DNA of 29,605 nucleotides from JBBRTJ01 sp038244535 (GTDB lineage Bacteria > Actinomycetota > Acidimicrobiia > Acidimicrobiales > Ilumatobacteraceae). The position numbers and the translations under genes are program-made. The stretch spans positions 1 through 29,605 of the forward strand of contig JBBRTJ010000042.1 in NCBI GenBank assembly GCA_038244535.1. The letters run 5' to 3'. Within the stretch, counting starts at the first letter, position 1. Each line of letters begins with the position of its first letter. Below the pieces are notes generated by a model. The model worked only from the letters and a program-made list of their open reading frames with translations, had not been told where the DNA came from and did not search any database. This document shows, piece after piece, positions 1-6,748 of this stretch.

Positions 1-1
1 A

Positions 2-805
2 GAGCGTGACGTCCAGGTGCGCGGCTACAAGATCCGCCTTCCCCTCGACGTGATGCTGGTGGCCTCGGCCAACCCCGAGGACTACACGAACCGGGGCCGC
101 ATCATCACCCCGCTCAAGGACCGCTTCGGGAGCCAGATCCGCACGCACTACCCGCTCGAGATCGAGACCGAGACAGCCATCATGCGTCAAGAGGCGCGGT
201 CGTTGTCGATCGGCGATGCCCACGTCACCATGCCGGGCTACATGGAGGAGATCGTGGCCACCTTCAGCCACATCGCCCGCCAGAGCAGCCACGTGAACCA
301 GCGTTCCGGGGTCAGCGTGCGCCTCTCGGTGGCCAACCTCGAGGTGCTGGCCGCCAACGCCGTGCGCCGCTCGCTGTCGGTCGGCGAGCGTGAGGTCGTG
401 CCCCGCATCTCCGACCTCGGGGCGCTGGCCGCGTCCACCTCCGGCAAGATCGAGATCGAGTCGCTCGAGGAGGGCCGTGAGGGCCAGATCGTCGAGCAGA
501 TGCTGAAGTCGGCCGTGCTCACGGTGTTCAAGGGCCGCTTCTCACCCGACAAGCTCCGTGACGTCGTGACGGCGTTCGAGGAGGGCATCGTGGCCAACGT
601 CGGCGACGACGTCGCCTCGTCGACCGAGGCCGACCTCGTCGCCCAGGTCCCGGCGCTGCGCGAGCCGGTGCGGTCGCTCACCGACGACGAGACCCCGGCT
701 GCGGTCGCCAGCGCGGTCGAGTTCGTCCTCGAAGGGCTGCACCTCTCGAAGCGCCTCAACAAGGACTCCGCCGGCGCCCGGGCCACCTACCGCAGCCGTT
801 CCTGA
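2..805 (+). CDS. MoxR/ChlI-type AAA+ ATPase, C-terminal part (5' truncated by window edge)
   Basis: The open frame runs in from the left edge with no start, so only the C-terminal 267 residues are present. The visible part has the sensor-1 strand ending in VASANPEDY, followed by TNRGRIITPLKDRFG, which looks like the arginine-finger region of ChlI/MoxR AAA+ ATPases, then an alpha-helical lid (RSGVSVR, a sensor-2-like arginine). Walker A and B lie outside the window. ATPases of this family work with VWA-domain proteins to remodel or load metal onto targets. Such a VWA protein is encoded at 2644-4659, so the two probably form one complex even though an inverted pair of genes lies between them. 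It converges with the GH1-like gene across a 24-bp gap. The family is clear; the substrate is unknown. Confidence 0.85.
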   Translation, partial: ERDVQVRGYKIRLPLDVMLVASANPEDYTNRGRIITPLKDRFGSQIRTHYPLEIETETAIMRQEARSLSIGDAHVTMPGYMEEIVATFSHIARQSSHVNQRSGVSVRLSVANLEVLAANAVRRSLSVGEREVVPRISDLGALAASTSGKIEIESLEEGREGQIVEQMLKSAVLTVFKGRFSPDKLRDVVTAFEEGIVANVGDDVASSTEADLVAQVPALREPVRSLTDDETPAAVASAVEFVLEGLHLSKRLNKDSAGARATYRSRS

Positions 806-829
806 TCGCCGGCGGGCGGCTCGGCCCTT

Positions 830-2005
830 TCACCAGGGCAGCGGCTCTTTGAGGTTGCGGTCACGGTCGAACAACCCGAACGGGACCTGGTCGCCGAAGC
901 CCGGCTCGTAGCCGTCGACCATCGAGCGCACGAGCCACGTCCGCACGTCGATGCCATCGCGGCGTGCCTCGGCGATCACCGCCGCGGTGTCACGCAGCAC
1001 GTCACGACGCCAGGGGGCATCGAGGGTCCCGACGCCGTCGCCGACGATGGCGAACGGGCGGTCGGGCAGCAGCTCGGCGGCCCGCCTCAGCACGTGCCCG
1101 AGGCCCTCGGGCCACTTGCCCCACCCCGTCCCGTCGACTCGAACCTCGGCCGGGTACGGCGTGAATCGGCCGTCGACGTCGATCGACAGCGCGCCCGGCA
1201 CGGTGAGGGCGACGACGTCGGCGGAGCCGGAGAGGTCGGCCACCTCCTTGTCGGCCAGGCCGGGCACGCTCACGATGCCGTCCCGCAGCGCGGACACCAC
1301 CGAGCCCCACAGAAGGGCGTCAAGCTCACGCAGGTGGGTGAGGGCGGGCACGGTTCCGTCACCCACGTGCAGGTCGAGGAGGCGGGCGTGGAGCACCACC
1401 GGCGGTCCGCCTCCGCGGAGCTGGCGCCAGGCGTCGCGCCAGGCCAGCACCGTGCCGAAGGCGGCTTTGGCGAACGCCTCGGGATCCTGACGGCCCGGGG
1501 GGGCGATCCCCTGGCGGAAGGCGTCCCACGCCCAGCCGATCGGGTCGTGGAGGGGCAGCCAGGCGGCCACCCCGTCGCCGAACCACTCGCCGCAACGATC
1601 GACGTATCGGGCCCAGTGCCGGCCGCGGGTCCGATCGTCGGCGAAGCCGCCGAGGTCGGCGAACCAGCCCGGGAGCGCGGTGTGGAACAGGCATGCCCAG
1701 GGAGCGATCCCTACCGATCGCAGGGCGTCGAGCTGGTGGCGGATGCGCTCGACTTCGCCGCCGTCGATGCGACCTTCGGACGGCTCGAGCCGGGCCCAGT
1801 CGATGGTCATGCAGTGGGCGCCGAAGCCGTGCTCGGCCAGCAGGCCGGCATCGTCGGCGAAACGGGTGCGCCAACCGTTCCCCTCACCCGACGCCGCGGC
1901 GCGGCCCATGCGCTCCCATCCAGCCCAGTCGCTGGCCGGGGCCGCGCCCTCGGCCGCCAGTGCCGACGCGATCGTGCCGACGACGAGCTCGCCGCCCGCC
2001 GTCAT
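830..2005 (-). CDS. Glycoside hydrolase family 1 homologue lacking catalytic glutamates (probable pseudoenzyme)
   Basis: This 391-residue protein follows the GH1 beta-glucosidase fold. The N-terminal strand ends in EG, then comes IDWARLEPSEGR, then LFHTALPGWF where active family members have LHHWDLPQWL, then FGDGVAAWLPLHDP aligned to FGDRV.YWITFNEP. Near the C-terminus IVGDG stands where the nucleophile motif ITENG is expected, followed by DGIDVRTWLVRSMVDGYEPG for the usual DGVDVRGYFWSLLDNFEW. The acid/base Glu is thus Asp (with Asn changed to His), the nucleophile Glu is Gly, and the Gln and Trp of the sugar site are also gone. Normal hydrolysis is unlikely; sugar binding or a structural role is possible. 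It lies 33 bp after the cyclase on the same strand, so the two are probably co-transcribed. ATG at 2005 is preferred; GTG at 2011 would add two residues and lies in an 8-bp repeat. Confidence 0.8.
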   Translation of the reverse strand: MTAGGELVVGTIASALAAEGAAPASDWAGWERMGRAAASGEGNGWRTRFADDAGLLAEHGFGAHCMTIDWARLEPSEGRIDGGEVERIRHQLDALRSVGIAPWACLFHTALPGWFADLGGFADDRTRGRHWARYVDRCGEWFGDGVAAWLPLHDPIGWAWDAFRQGIAPPGRQDPEAFAKAAFGTVLAWRDAWRQLRGGGPPVVLHARLLDLHVGDGTVPALTHLRELDALLWGSVVSALRDGIVSVPGLADKEVADLSGSADVVALTVPGALSIDVDGRFTPYPAEVRVDGTGWGKWPEGLGHVLRRAAELLPDRPFAIVGDGVGTLDAPWRRDVLRDTAAVIAEARRDGIDVRTWLVRSMVDGYEPGFGDQVPFGLFDRDRNLKEPLPW

Positions 2006-2009
2006 GCCC

Positions 2010-2030
2010 ACGAGATCACGAGATCACGAG
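2010..2030. repeat. Short 8-bp tandem repeat at the cyclase/GH1-like junction
   Basis: ACGAGATC is present in 2.6 consecutive copies just before the GH1-like start. No convincing ribosome site is present in this stretch. Confidence 0.7.
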
Positions 2031-2038
2031 GCCGACCG

Positions 2039-2590
2039 TCAGGCCACGAACGGCGAGCGAGTCCACAGCTCTTCGGTGTCGTCGCGGTCGAGCTGGGCCA
2101 CCGCTCCGCTGAGCTCGACGACGTCGATGGGCTCGGGGAAGCCCGGCAGGTGCACCGGCCCGACCCAGGTCATGACGACGCCCTCGGGTACGTCGCTGAT
2201 GACGTCTCGAGGTACGTAGACCTCGCCCGGGCCGGCCGCATCGCACAGCCGTGAGGCGAGGTTGACAGCGCTGCCGATGTAGTCGTCACCCTCGAACAGC
2301 AGCGCGTAGCCGGTGGCCAGCCCGATGCGCAGCGTGAGGGGCGTGCAGGTCGCGATCGCGTGCAGCTCCATGTCGAGCGCGGCGGCGATGGCGGCCTCCT
2401 GGTCGACCGACACGATCATGCAGCCGTCGCCGAGCCACTTCGCGATGCGCACGCCACGGGCCGAAGCGACCTCGCGCACCGCAGTGCGAAACAGCGCCAG
2501 GAGCCGGGCCGCTTCCTCGTCGCCGTTCTCGGCGGTGTAGTTCGTGAACCCGGTCAGGTCCGCGAAGACGAAGGTCCGGGGCACGCGCAT
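2039..2590 (-). CDS. Class III adenylate/guanylate cyclase, stand-alone catalytic domain
   Basis: The 183-residue protein is almost entirely one class III cyclase homology domain. The first metal-binding Asp is in FADLTGFT (residue 11), the second in AKWLGDG, where the Lys four residues before the Asp fits the purine-specifying position of adenylate cyclases. The segment DDYIGSAVNLASRL carries the second purine-contacting Asp and the Asn and Arg that stabilise the transition state. All key residues are present, so it should form an active homodimer making cAMP from ATP. There is no membrane segment, HAMP or sensor domain, so regulation must come from a partner. ATG at 2590 is preceded exactly six bases upstream by TACTCT on the minus strand, indicating a leaderless mRNA. 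The next gene downstream is the GH1-like pseudoenzyme, a candidate regulator or ligand sensor by context only. Confidence 0.88.
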   Translation of the reverse strand: MRVPRTFVFADLTGFTNYTAENGDEEAARLLALFRTAVREVASARGVRIAKWLGDGCMIVSVDQEAAIAAALDMELHAIATCTPLTLRIGLATGYALLFEGDDYIGSAVNLASRLCDAAGPGEVYVPRDVISDVPEGVVMTWVGPVHLPGFPEPIDVVELSGAVAQLDRDDTEELWTRSPFVA

Positions 2591-2643
2591 CGCTTCAGAG
2601 TACGGGGTGGGCGGTCGCGATGCCCTCCTTGTATCGTCCCGTC
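2591..2643. promoter_or_regulatory. Divergent pair of leaderless promoters (cyclase and VWA gene)
   Basis: The 53-bp gap holds one -10 hexamer for each direction. On the minus strand TACTCT (2597-2602) is six bases before the cyclase ATG. On the plus strand TATCGT (2632-2637) is six bases before ATG 2644. No clear -35 box or Shine-Dalgarno sequence is seen for either gene. The spacing puts transcription start on the A of each ATG. Confidence 0.6.
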
Positions 2644-4659
2644 ATGGCAGCGCGGTTCACCTACTCGGCCTGGGACGGCACGCAAGTCGGCTTCGAGCTC
2701 GACGCTGAAAGCGTCTTGGCCGAGATCACCGATGACCTGCTGTATCACGGCGACCTCAATGCGGCGCTGCGGCGCATGATGCAGAGCGGCTTTCGCGACC
2801 GCAACGGCGAGCAGCTCCAGGGTGTTCGCGACATGCTCGAGAAGCTGCGCCGCAAGCGCAAGGACACCCTCGAGCGCTACGACCTCGGCGGCGTGTACGA
2901 CGACATCGCGCAGGAGCTGCGCGACATCGTCGAACAGGAGCGCGGCGCTCTCGACGAGCTTGCTCGGCAAGCCCGCGAGTCCGGTGATCAGCGTCGCCAG
3001 GAGGTCACGAACCAGGCCACCGAGGAGCGCCAGGCCCAGCTCGACATGCTCCCGCCTGACTTGGCGGGTCAGGTCCGAGAGCTGCAGCAGTACGACTTCA
3101 CCTCGGCCGAGGCCCAGCAGCGCTTCGAGGCGTTGATGGACCAGTTGCGCCAGCAGATCGCGCAGACCTACTTCAACCAGATGGCTGGCTCGATGCAGCA
3201 GATGTCACCCGAGCAGATGCAGCGCATGAAGGACATGATGAGCGGGCTGAACCAGCTCCTCGAGCAGCGCGAGCAGGGCCAAGACACCCAGCCCGGGTTC
3301 GAGGAGTTCATGGAGCGCTTTGGCGACTTCTTCCCCGAGAACCCGCAGAACCTCGACGAGCTGCTCGAGATCATGGCCCAGCGCATGGCGGCCATGCAGG
3401 CGATGATGAACTCGATGACGCCCGAGCAGCGGGCGCAGCTGCAGGGGCTCTCCGAGCAGCTCATGGAGGACATGGACCTGCGCTGGCAGGCCGATCAGCT
3501 GGGTCAGCACCTGCGCGACCTGTTCCCGCAGATGGGCTGGGACAAGAAGTACAACTTCAGCGGTCAGGACCCGATGGGCTTTGCCGAGGCGGCCCAGATG
3601 ATGGAGCAGCTCGGCGACATCGATCAGCTCGAGAACCTGCTGCGGGGCGCCACCAACCCTGGTGCCCTGGCCGAGGCCGACATCGACAAGGCCCGCGACC
3701 TGCTCGGCGACGATGCCGCCCGCTCGCTTGAGCGCCTCGCCGAGCTGGCCAAGATGCTCGAGCAGGCGGGGCTCATCGAGAACAAGGAGGGCCGTTACGA
3801 GCTGACCCCCAAGGGCATCCGCAAGATCGGCGCCAACGCCTTGAACGACCTGTTCAAGAAGCTGGCCAAGGACAAGATGGGCACTCACAAGGTCGACCGC
3901 ATCGGCACCGGCCACGAGCGCACCTACGACACCAAGCCCTATGAGTTCGGCGACCCGTTCAACCTCGAGATCCACCGCACGATCCGCAACGCCATTCGGC
4001 GGTCCGGCGGCGGCACGCCGGTGCGGCTGCTGCCCGAGGACTTCGAGATCGAGCGCACCGAGACGCTCACCAAGTCCAGCACCGTGCTCATGCTCGACCT
4101 GTCGCTGTCGATGCCGATGCGCGACAACTTCCTTGCTGCCAAGAAGGTGGCGATGGCGCTGCACTCGCTCATCTCGTCGATGTTCCCGCGTGACTTCCTT
4201 GGCATCGTGGGGTTCAGTGAGGTGGCTCGTGTGCTCAAGCCCGAGCAGCTCCCCGAAGTGAGCTGGGACTTCGTGTACGGCACCAACATGCAGCACGGGT
4301 TCATGCTGAGTCGCCAGATGCTGGCTCGCCAGACGGGCACCAAGCAGATCATCATGATCACCGACGGCGAGCCGACCGCCCACATCGAGCCCAACGGCGA
4401 GGTGTTCTTCAACTACCCGCCGGTGCCCGAGACCGTCGAAGCCACGCTCAAAGAGGTGGCGCGCTGCACGAGGGACGGCATCAAGATCAACACCTTCATG
4501 CTCGACGCCAACAGCTACCTCAAAGCCTTCATCGAAAAGCTCACCAAGATGAACCAGGGTCGGGCGTTCTTCACCACGCCCGAGACCTTGGGCGACTACG
4601 TGCTCGTCGACTTCATCGAGCAGAAGAAGGCGATGCGCGGCGGCCGCCGGTCGGCCTGA
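2644..4659 (+). CDS. VWA-domain protein, partner of MoxR/ChlI-type ATPase
   Basis: The protein has 671 residues. The N-terminal two thirds are acidic, Gln/Met-rich and strongly helical (coiled-coil-like around residues 60-260). The C-terminal third is a von Willebrand A domain: the MIDAS motif DLSLS starts at Asp485, and the later Asp motif MITDGEPT is near residue 574. VWA proteins of this kind act with AAA+ ATPases such as the one at 2-805. ATG 2644 is chosen over the in-frame ATG 2620 because TATCGT sits exactly six bases before it, a leaderless arrangement, and because the sequence then begins at the conserved-looking segment AARFTYSAWDGTQ. No signal peptide or membrane segment is seen, so it should be cytosolic. 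The exact target of the pair is unknown. Confidence 0.88.
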   Translation: MAARFTYSAWDGTQVGFELDAESVLAEITDDLLYHGDLNAALRRMMQSGFRDRNGEQLQGVRDMLEKLRRKRKDTLERYDLGGVYDDIAQELRDIVEQERGALDELARQARESGDQRRQEVTNQATEERQAQLDMLPPDLAGQVRELQQYDFTSAEAQQRFEALMDQLRQQIAQTYFNQMAGSMQQMSPEQMQRMKDMMSGLNQLLEQREQGQDTQPGFEEFMERFGDFFPENPQNLDELLEIMAQRMAAMQAMMNSMTPEQRAQLQGLSEQLMEDMDLRWQADQLGQHLRDLFPQMGWDKKYNFSGQDPMGFAEAAQMMEQLGDIDQLENLLRGATNPGALAEADIDKARDLLGDDAARSLERLAELAKMLEQAGLIENKEGRYELTPKGIRKIGANALNDLFKKLAKDKMGTHKVDRIGTGHERTYDTKPYEFGDPFNLEIHRTIRNAIRRSGGGTPVRLLPEDFEIERTETLTKSSTVLMLDLSLSMPMRDNFLAAKKVAMALHSLISSMFPRDFLGIVGFSEVARVLKPEQLPEVSWDFVYGTNMQHGFMLSRQMLARQTGTKQIIMITDGEPTAHIEPNGEVFFNYPPVPETVEATLKEVARCTRDGIKINTFMLDANSYLKAFIEKLTKMNQGRAFFTTPETLGDYVLVDFIEQKKAMRGGRRSA

Positions 4660-4807
4660 GCCACCTCGGCAGAGGCCGGTCGCGAGGCCGGGGTTTCATG
4701 GCACCTCGGCCCCTCACGGCGTCGTACAGAGCACTTCGCCAACGTTCAGTGATCCCCCCTTGCGCGCACCCTCTGTGGTAAGCGAAGATGACACACGTGT
4801 AATTACG

Positions 4808-4826
4808 TCGGTGCAGGTCGCACCGA
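4808..4826 (+). promoter_or_regulatory. Hairpin in the probable leader of the first whiB gene
   Basis: TCGGTGC and GCACCGA form a perfect 7-bp stem around a 5-base loop, 27 bases before ATG 4854. Just upstream is an AT-richer stretch (about 4778-4806) with the palindrome ACACGTGT at 4793-4800, the most promoter-like part of the 194-bp gap 4660-4853. Whether the hairpin is in the mRNA or serves as an operator cannot be told from sequence. Confidence 0.35.
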
Positions 4827-4853
4827 GGGGGCCGAGCAGGAGGCCAGGCGACG

Positions 4854-5126
4854 ATGCGCAACACAGCGACTGAACCAGAGGAGCGCAGCTGGCAAGACCA
4901 CGCCAACTGCCTCGGTGTCGACCCTGACCTGTTCTTCCCTGAGCGCGGCGCTTCTACCCGCGAGGCCAAAGAGGTCTGTCGGGGTTGTGTCGTGCGGCAG
5001 GACTGCCTCGAGTACGCCCTCGCCAATGGCGAGAAGTTCGGCATCTGGGGCGGCCTGTCCGAGCGAGAGCGGCGCCGCATCCGGCGTCATCGGGCGCAGG
5101 TCGCTCGCCGAAGCGCCACCGCCTGA
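4854..5126 (+). CDS. WhiB-family iron-sulfur transcriptional regulator
   Basis: This 90-residue protein has the full WhiB signature. Cys19, Cys42, Cys45 and Cys51 (C-x22-C-x2-C-x5-C) should hold a 4Fe-4S cluster. GIWGG at 63-67 is the family turn, followed by a basic DNA-binding tail with RERRRIRRHR. WhiB proteins bind region 4 of the primary sigma factor and tune transcription in response to redox or nitric oxide. The start is ATG 4854, with GGAGG about 14 bases and a weaker AGGCG about 5 bases upstream. It stands alone between the VWA gene and the convergent formiminotransferase gene. The sequence resembles developmental and division types (WhiB2/WhmD-like), but I cannot assign the subclass securely. 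Confidence 0.92.
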   Translation: MRNTATEPEERSWQDHANCLGVDPDLFFPERGASTREAKEVCRGCVVRQDCLEYALANGEKFGIWGGLSERERRRIRRHRAQVARRSATA

Positions 5127-5145
5127 CGATCCCTTTCGGCGGCTC

Positions 5146-5931
5146 TCAGCCCCGCCGGGCCAGTCGCACCTCGATCGTGGTGTCCTCGGCCAGCCCCAGC
5201 TCGTCCCACCGTTCGGGCGGGACGGCGCGCAGGACTGGCTCGGGTACGAGGCCGACGAGCTCGGCGCCCGCCACCGTCGTGAGCGCGGCGACTCGATCGA
5301 AGGCCGCGGCGGGTCCGACCTCGTGCGGAGCGATCAGGTTCATGCTCACCTGCACGCGCGCTCCGACCTGCAGGCCGAGCGCGCGCACGTGCGGGCACCG
5401 CACGGCGGTGGCCAGCCGACGAGCCAACTCGACGTCGTCGGTCGCCAACCAGACGTTGTAGGCCACGAGCAAGGGCCGCGCCCCGACGCAGGTCGCCCCT
5501 GCGGTGAGATGCGGTGCGGGAGGGCCAGTGGTGGGGCTGAGGTCGGTGAAGGCCCGGCGGCGCACCTCGGGCAGCGTGACCTCGGGGCCGTAGCAGAAGC
5601 AGGGCACGCCGAGCTCAGTCGCCGACCACACGGCGTAGCGGTCTCGGGCGGCGACGGCCTCGGCCACGTCGGAGCCGCCGAGGGGCACGAAGGGCACGAC
5701 GTCGACCACGCCCAGTCTGGGGTGGACCCCGTCGTGGCCGACCAGTGTCAGGCGCTCCACCGCAGCCCGTGCCACTGCTCGAGGTGCCTCCTCGCCGACC
5801 AGGGTCAGCACCGCCCGATGGTGATGAGGGTCGTGGTGGACGTCGAGCAGGTCGCGGCCGGCGGTTGCCGCAATGGCCTCGATCAGGATCGGGTCACGAC
5901 CCTCGCTGATGTTCACGACGCACTCGAGCAC
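5146..5931 (-). CDS. ftcD: Glutamate formiminotransferase
   Basis: The enzyme transfers the formimino group from N-formimino-glutamate to tetrahydrofolate, linking histidine breakdown to one-carbon metabolism. The 261-residue sequence opens with ECVVNISEGRD, the family start motif (usually ECVPNFSEGR). It has GHDGVHPRLGVVDVVPFVP, containing the catalytic His region, then GATCVGARPLLVAYNVWL, VQVSMNL and ELVGLVPE in the expected order. It is somewhat shorter than the roughly 300-residue formiminotransferase domain and lacks a cyclodeaminase domain. The start is GTG at 5931, with AGGGGTGAG just upstream. No hut genes are nearby, so it may serve a different one-carbon role here. Specificity is inferred from the family. 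Confidence 0.85.
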   Translation of the reverse strand: MLECVVNISEGRDPILIEAIAATAGRDLLDVHHDPHHHRAVLTLVGEEAPRAVARAAVERLTLVGHDGVHPRLGVVDVVPFVPLGGSDVAEAVAARDRYAVWSATELGVPCFCYGPEVTLPEVRRRAFTDLSPTTGPPAPHLTAGATCVGARPLLVAYNVWLATDDVELARRLATAVRCPHVRALGLQVGARVQVSMNLIAPHEVGPAAAFDRVAALTTVAGAELVGLVPEPVLRAVPPERWDELGLAEDTTIEVRLARRG

Positions 5932-5988
5932 TGCTCACCCCTGCGCTCCCGGCCGCTCGGCCGCTCGGCCCGCCTGAAGCGCCGATGT

Positions 5989-6000
5989 TAGGGTGCGGCC
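5989..6000 (+). promoter_or_regulatory. Leaderless promoter of tatA
   Basis: TAGGGT (5989-5994) followed by GCGGCC lies directly before ATG 6001. The same TAGGGTGCG string precedes ppk at 11512, which supports it as a real -10 element. Confidence 0.55.
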
Positions 6001-6177
6001 ATGTTCGGCCTCGGAGTTCCCGAGCTCCTCATCATCCTCCTCATCGTGCTCCTGGTGTTCGGTGGCTCACGCCTGCCGAAGCTCGCCAAGTCGCTCGGCG
6101 AGGCGCAGAGGGAGTTCAAGAAGGGCAATGGGGACGACAAGAAGCCCTCCGACGGCACTACTACGCCGCCAGCCTGA
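6001..6177 (+). CDS. tatA: Twin-arginine translocase TatA/TatE-type pore subunit
   Basis: The gene encodes only 58 residues. It opens with MFGLGVPELLIILLIVLLVFGGSRLPKLAKSLG read as separate parts: a short periplasmic start, the Pro-Glu pair before the membrane helix (PELLIIL), the FG hinge (VFGGSRLP), and an amphipathic helix (KLAKSLGEAQREFKK), ending in a short charged tail. This is the complete TatA/B/E architecture, though shorter than many TatA proteins (about 80-90 residues). TatA forms the pore that moves folded proteins across the membrane. The gene sits 46 bp upstream of the ECF sigma factor. In Mycobacterium tuberculosis a tat gene also lies in the sigE-rseA-htrA cluster, though at the other end. 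TatA is preferred over TatB because of the short tail. Confidence 0.88.
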   Translation: MFGLGVPELLIILLIVLLVFGGSRLPKLAKSLGEAQREFKKGNGDDKKPSDGTTTPPA

Positions 6178-6194
6178 GGCACCTGCACTTCCCG

Positions 6195-6220
6195 GGAACC
6201 GGGAGGAGCGTGCGGTCGTT
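6195..6220 (+). promoter_or_regulatory. SigE-type ECF promoter before the sigma factor gene (autoregulation)
   Basis: GGAAC (6195-6199), 17 bases, then CGTT (6217-6220) matches the SigE/SigH-class consensus. The context GGGAACCGGG is identical to that of the htrA promoter at 8321. The -10 box ends three bases before GTG 6224, so transcripts from it would be leaderless or would begin just inside the gene. Confidence 0.6.
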
Positions 6221-6223
6221 GCC

Positions 6224-6748
6224 GTGACGGAACCGCTTCCTCCCCCGCAAGCATCAGACCGCATCCCCACCTGGGATGAGGTAGCCCGGGACTACGGGCG
6301 GTTCATCTACACCGTGGCCTACCGGCTCACGGGAAATCACGATGACGCACAGGATCTCGTCCAGGAGGTGCTGCTCCGGGTTCGCCGGGGCCTCGCCACC
6401 TACCTGCCGGGATCCATGGAGGGCTGGTTGAGCCGCATCACCACCAACGCATTCCTCGACGAGGTCCGCCGCAAGAAGCGGCGACCCCTCGACGTGGTGG
6501 CCGAACTGCCCGAGGCGCGCCTCGGGGTCAACGCCGACCCCGACGAGGTGCTGGCCCAGACGCGCCTGCCAGAGGACGTGCAGGCCGCGCTCCGCGCTTT
6601 GCCTGACGACTACCGAGCAGCGATCGTGCTGTGTGACGTCGTCGGCCTCGACTACGCCGAGATCGCCATCGCCCTCGACATCCCACCCGGCACCGTGCGC
6701 AGCCGCATCCACCGTGGCCGCGCCCGCCTTCGTGAGGCACTCTCATGA
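6224..6748 (+). CDS. sigE: ECF RNA polymerase sigma factor, SigE-like
   Basis: The 174-residue protein has sigma region 2 (IYTVAYRLTGNHDDAQDLVQEVL, then GWLSRITTNAFLDEVRRKKRRP) and region 4 (ALPDDYRAAIVLCDVVGLDYAEIAIALDIPPGTVRSRIHRGRARLREAL), with a short linker and nothing more. It closely resembles mycobacterial SigE, an envelope-stress sigma factor. The open frame extends upstream to 5993, but that part overlaps tatA in another frame and is not coding. GTG 6224 is chosen because GGGAGG lies about 17 bases upstream and no other start fits before region 2. The stop overlaps the anti-sigma ATG (ATGA), giving translational coupling. A SigE-type promoter lies immediately upstream, so the gene probably drives its own expression. 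Confidence 0.92.
   Translation: MTEPLPPPQASDRIPTWDEVARDYGRFIYTVAYRLTGNHDDAQDLVQEVLLRVRRGLATYLPGSMEGWLSRITTNAFLDEVRRKKRRPLDVVAELPEARLGVNADPDEVLAQTRLPEDVQAALRALPDDYRAAIVLCDVVGLDYAEIAIALDIPPGTVRSRIHRGRARLREALS

Noticed and set aside
3205..4383. Minus-strand frame opposite the VWA gene, Leu/His/Glu-rich
   Set aside because: Composition mirrors the Gln/Met-rich helical coding strand; no motif seen.
5993..6223. Upstream extension of the sigma factor reading frame
   Set aside because: The stretch overlaps tatA in another frame, is Ser/Arg-rich noise, and lacks sigma sequence.
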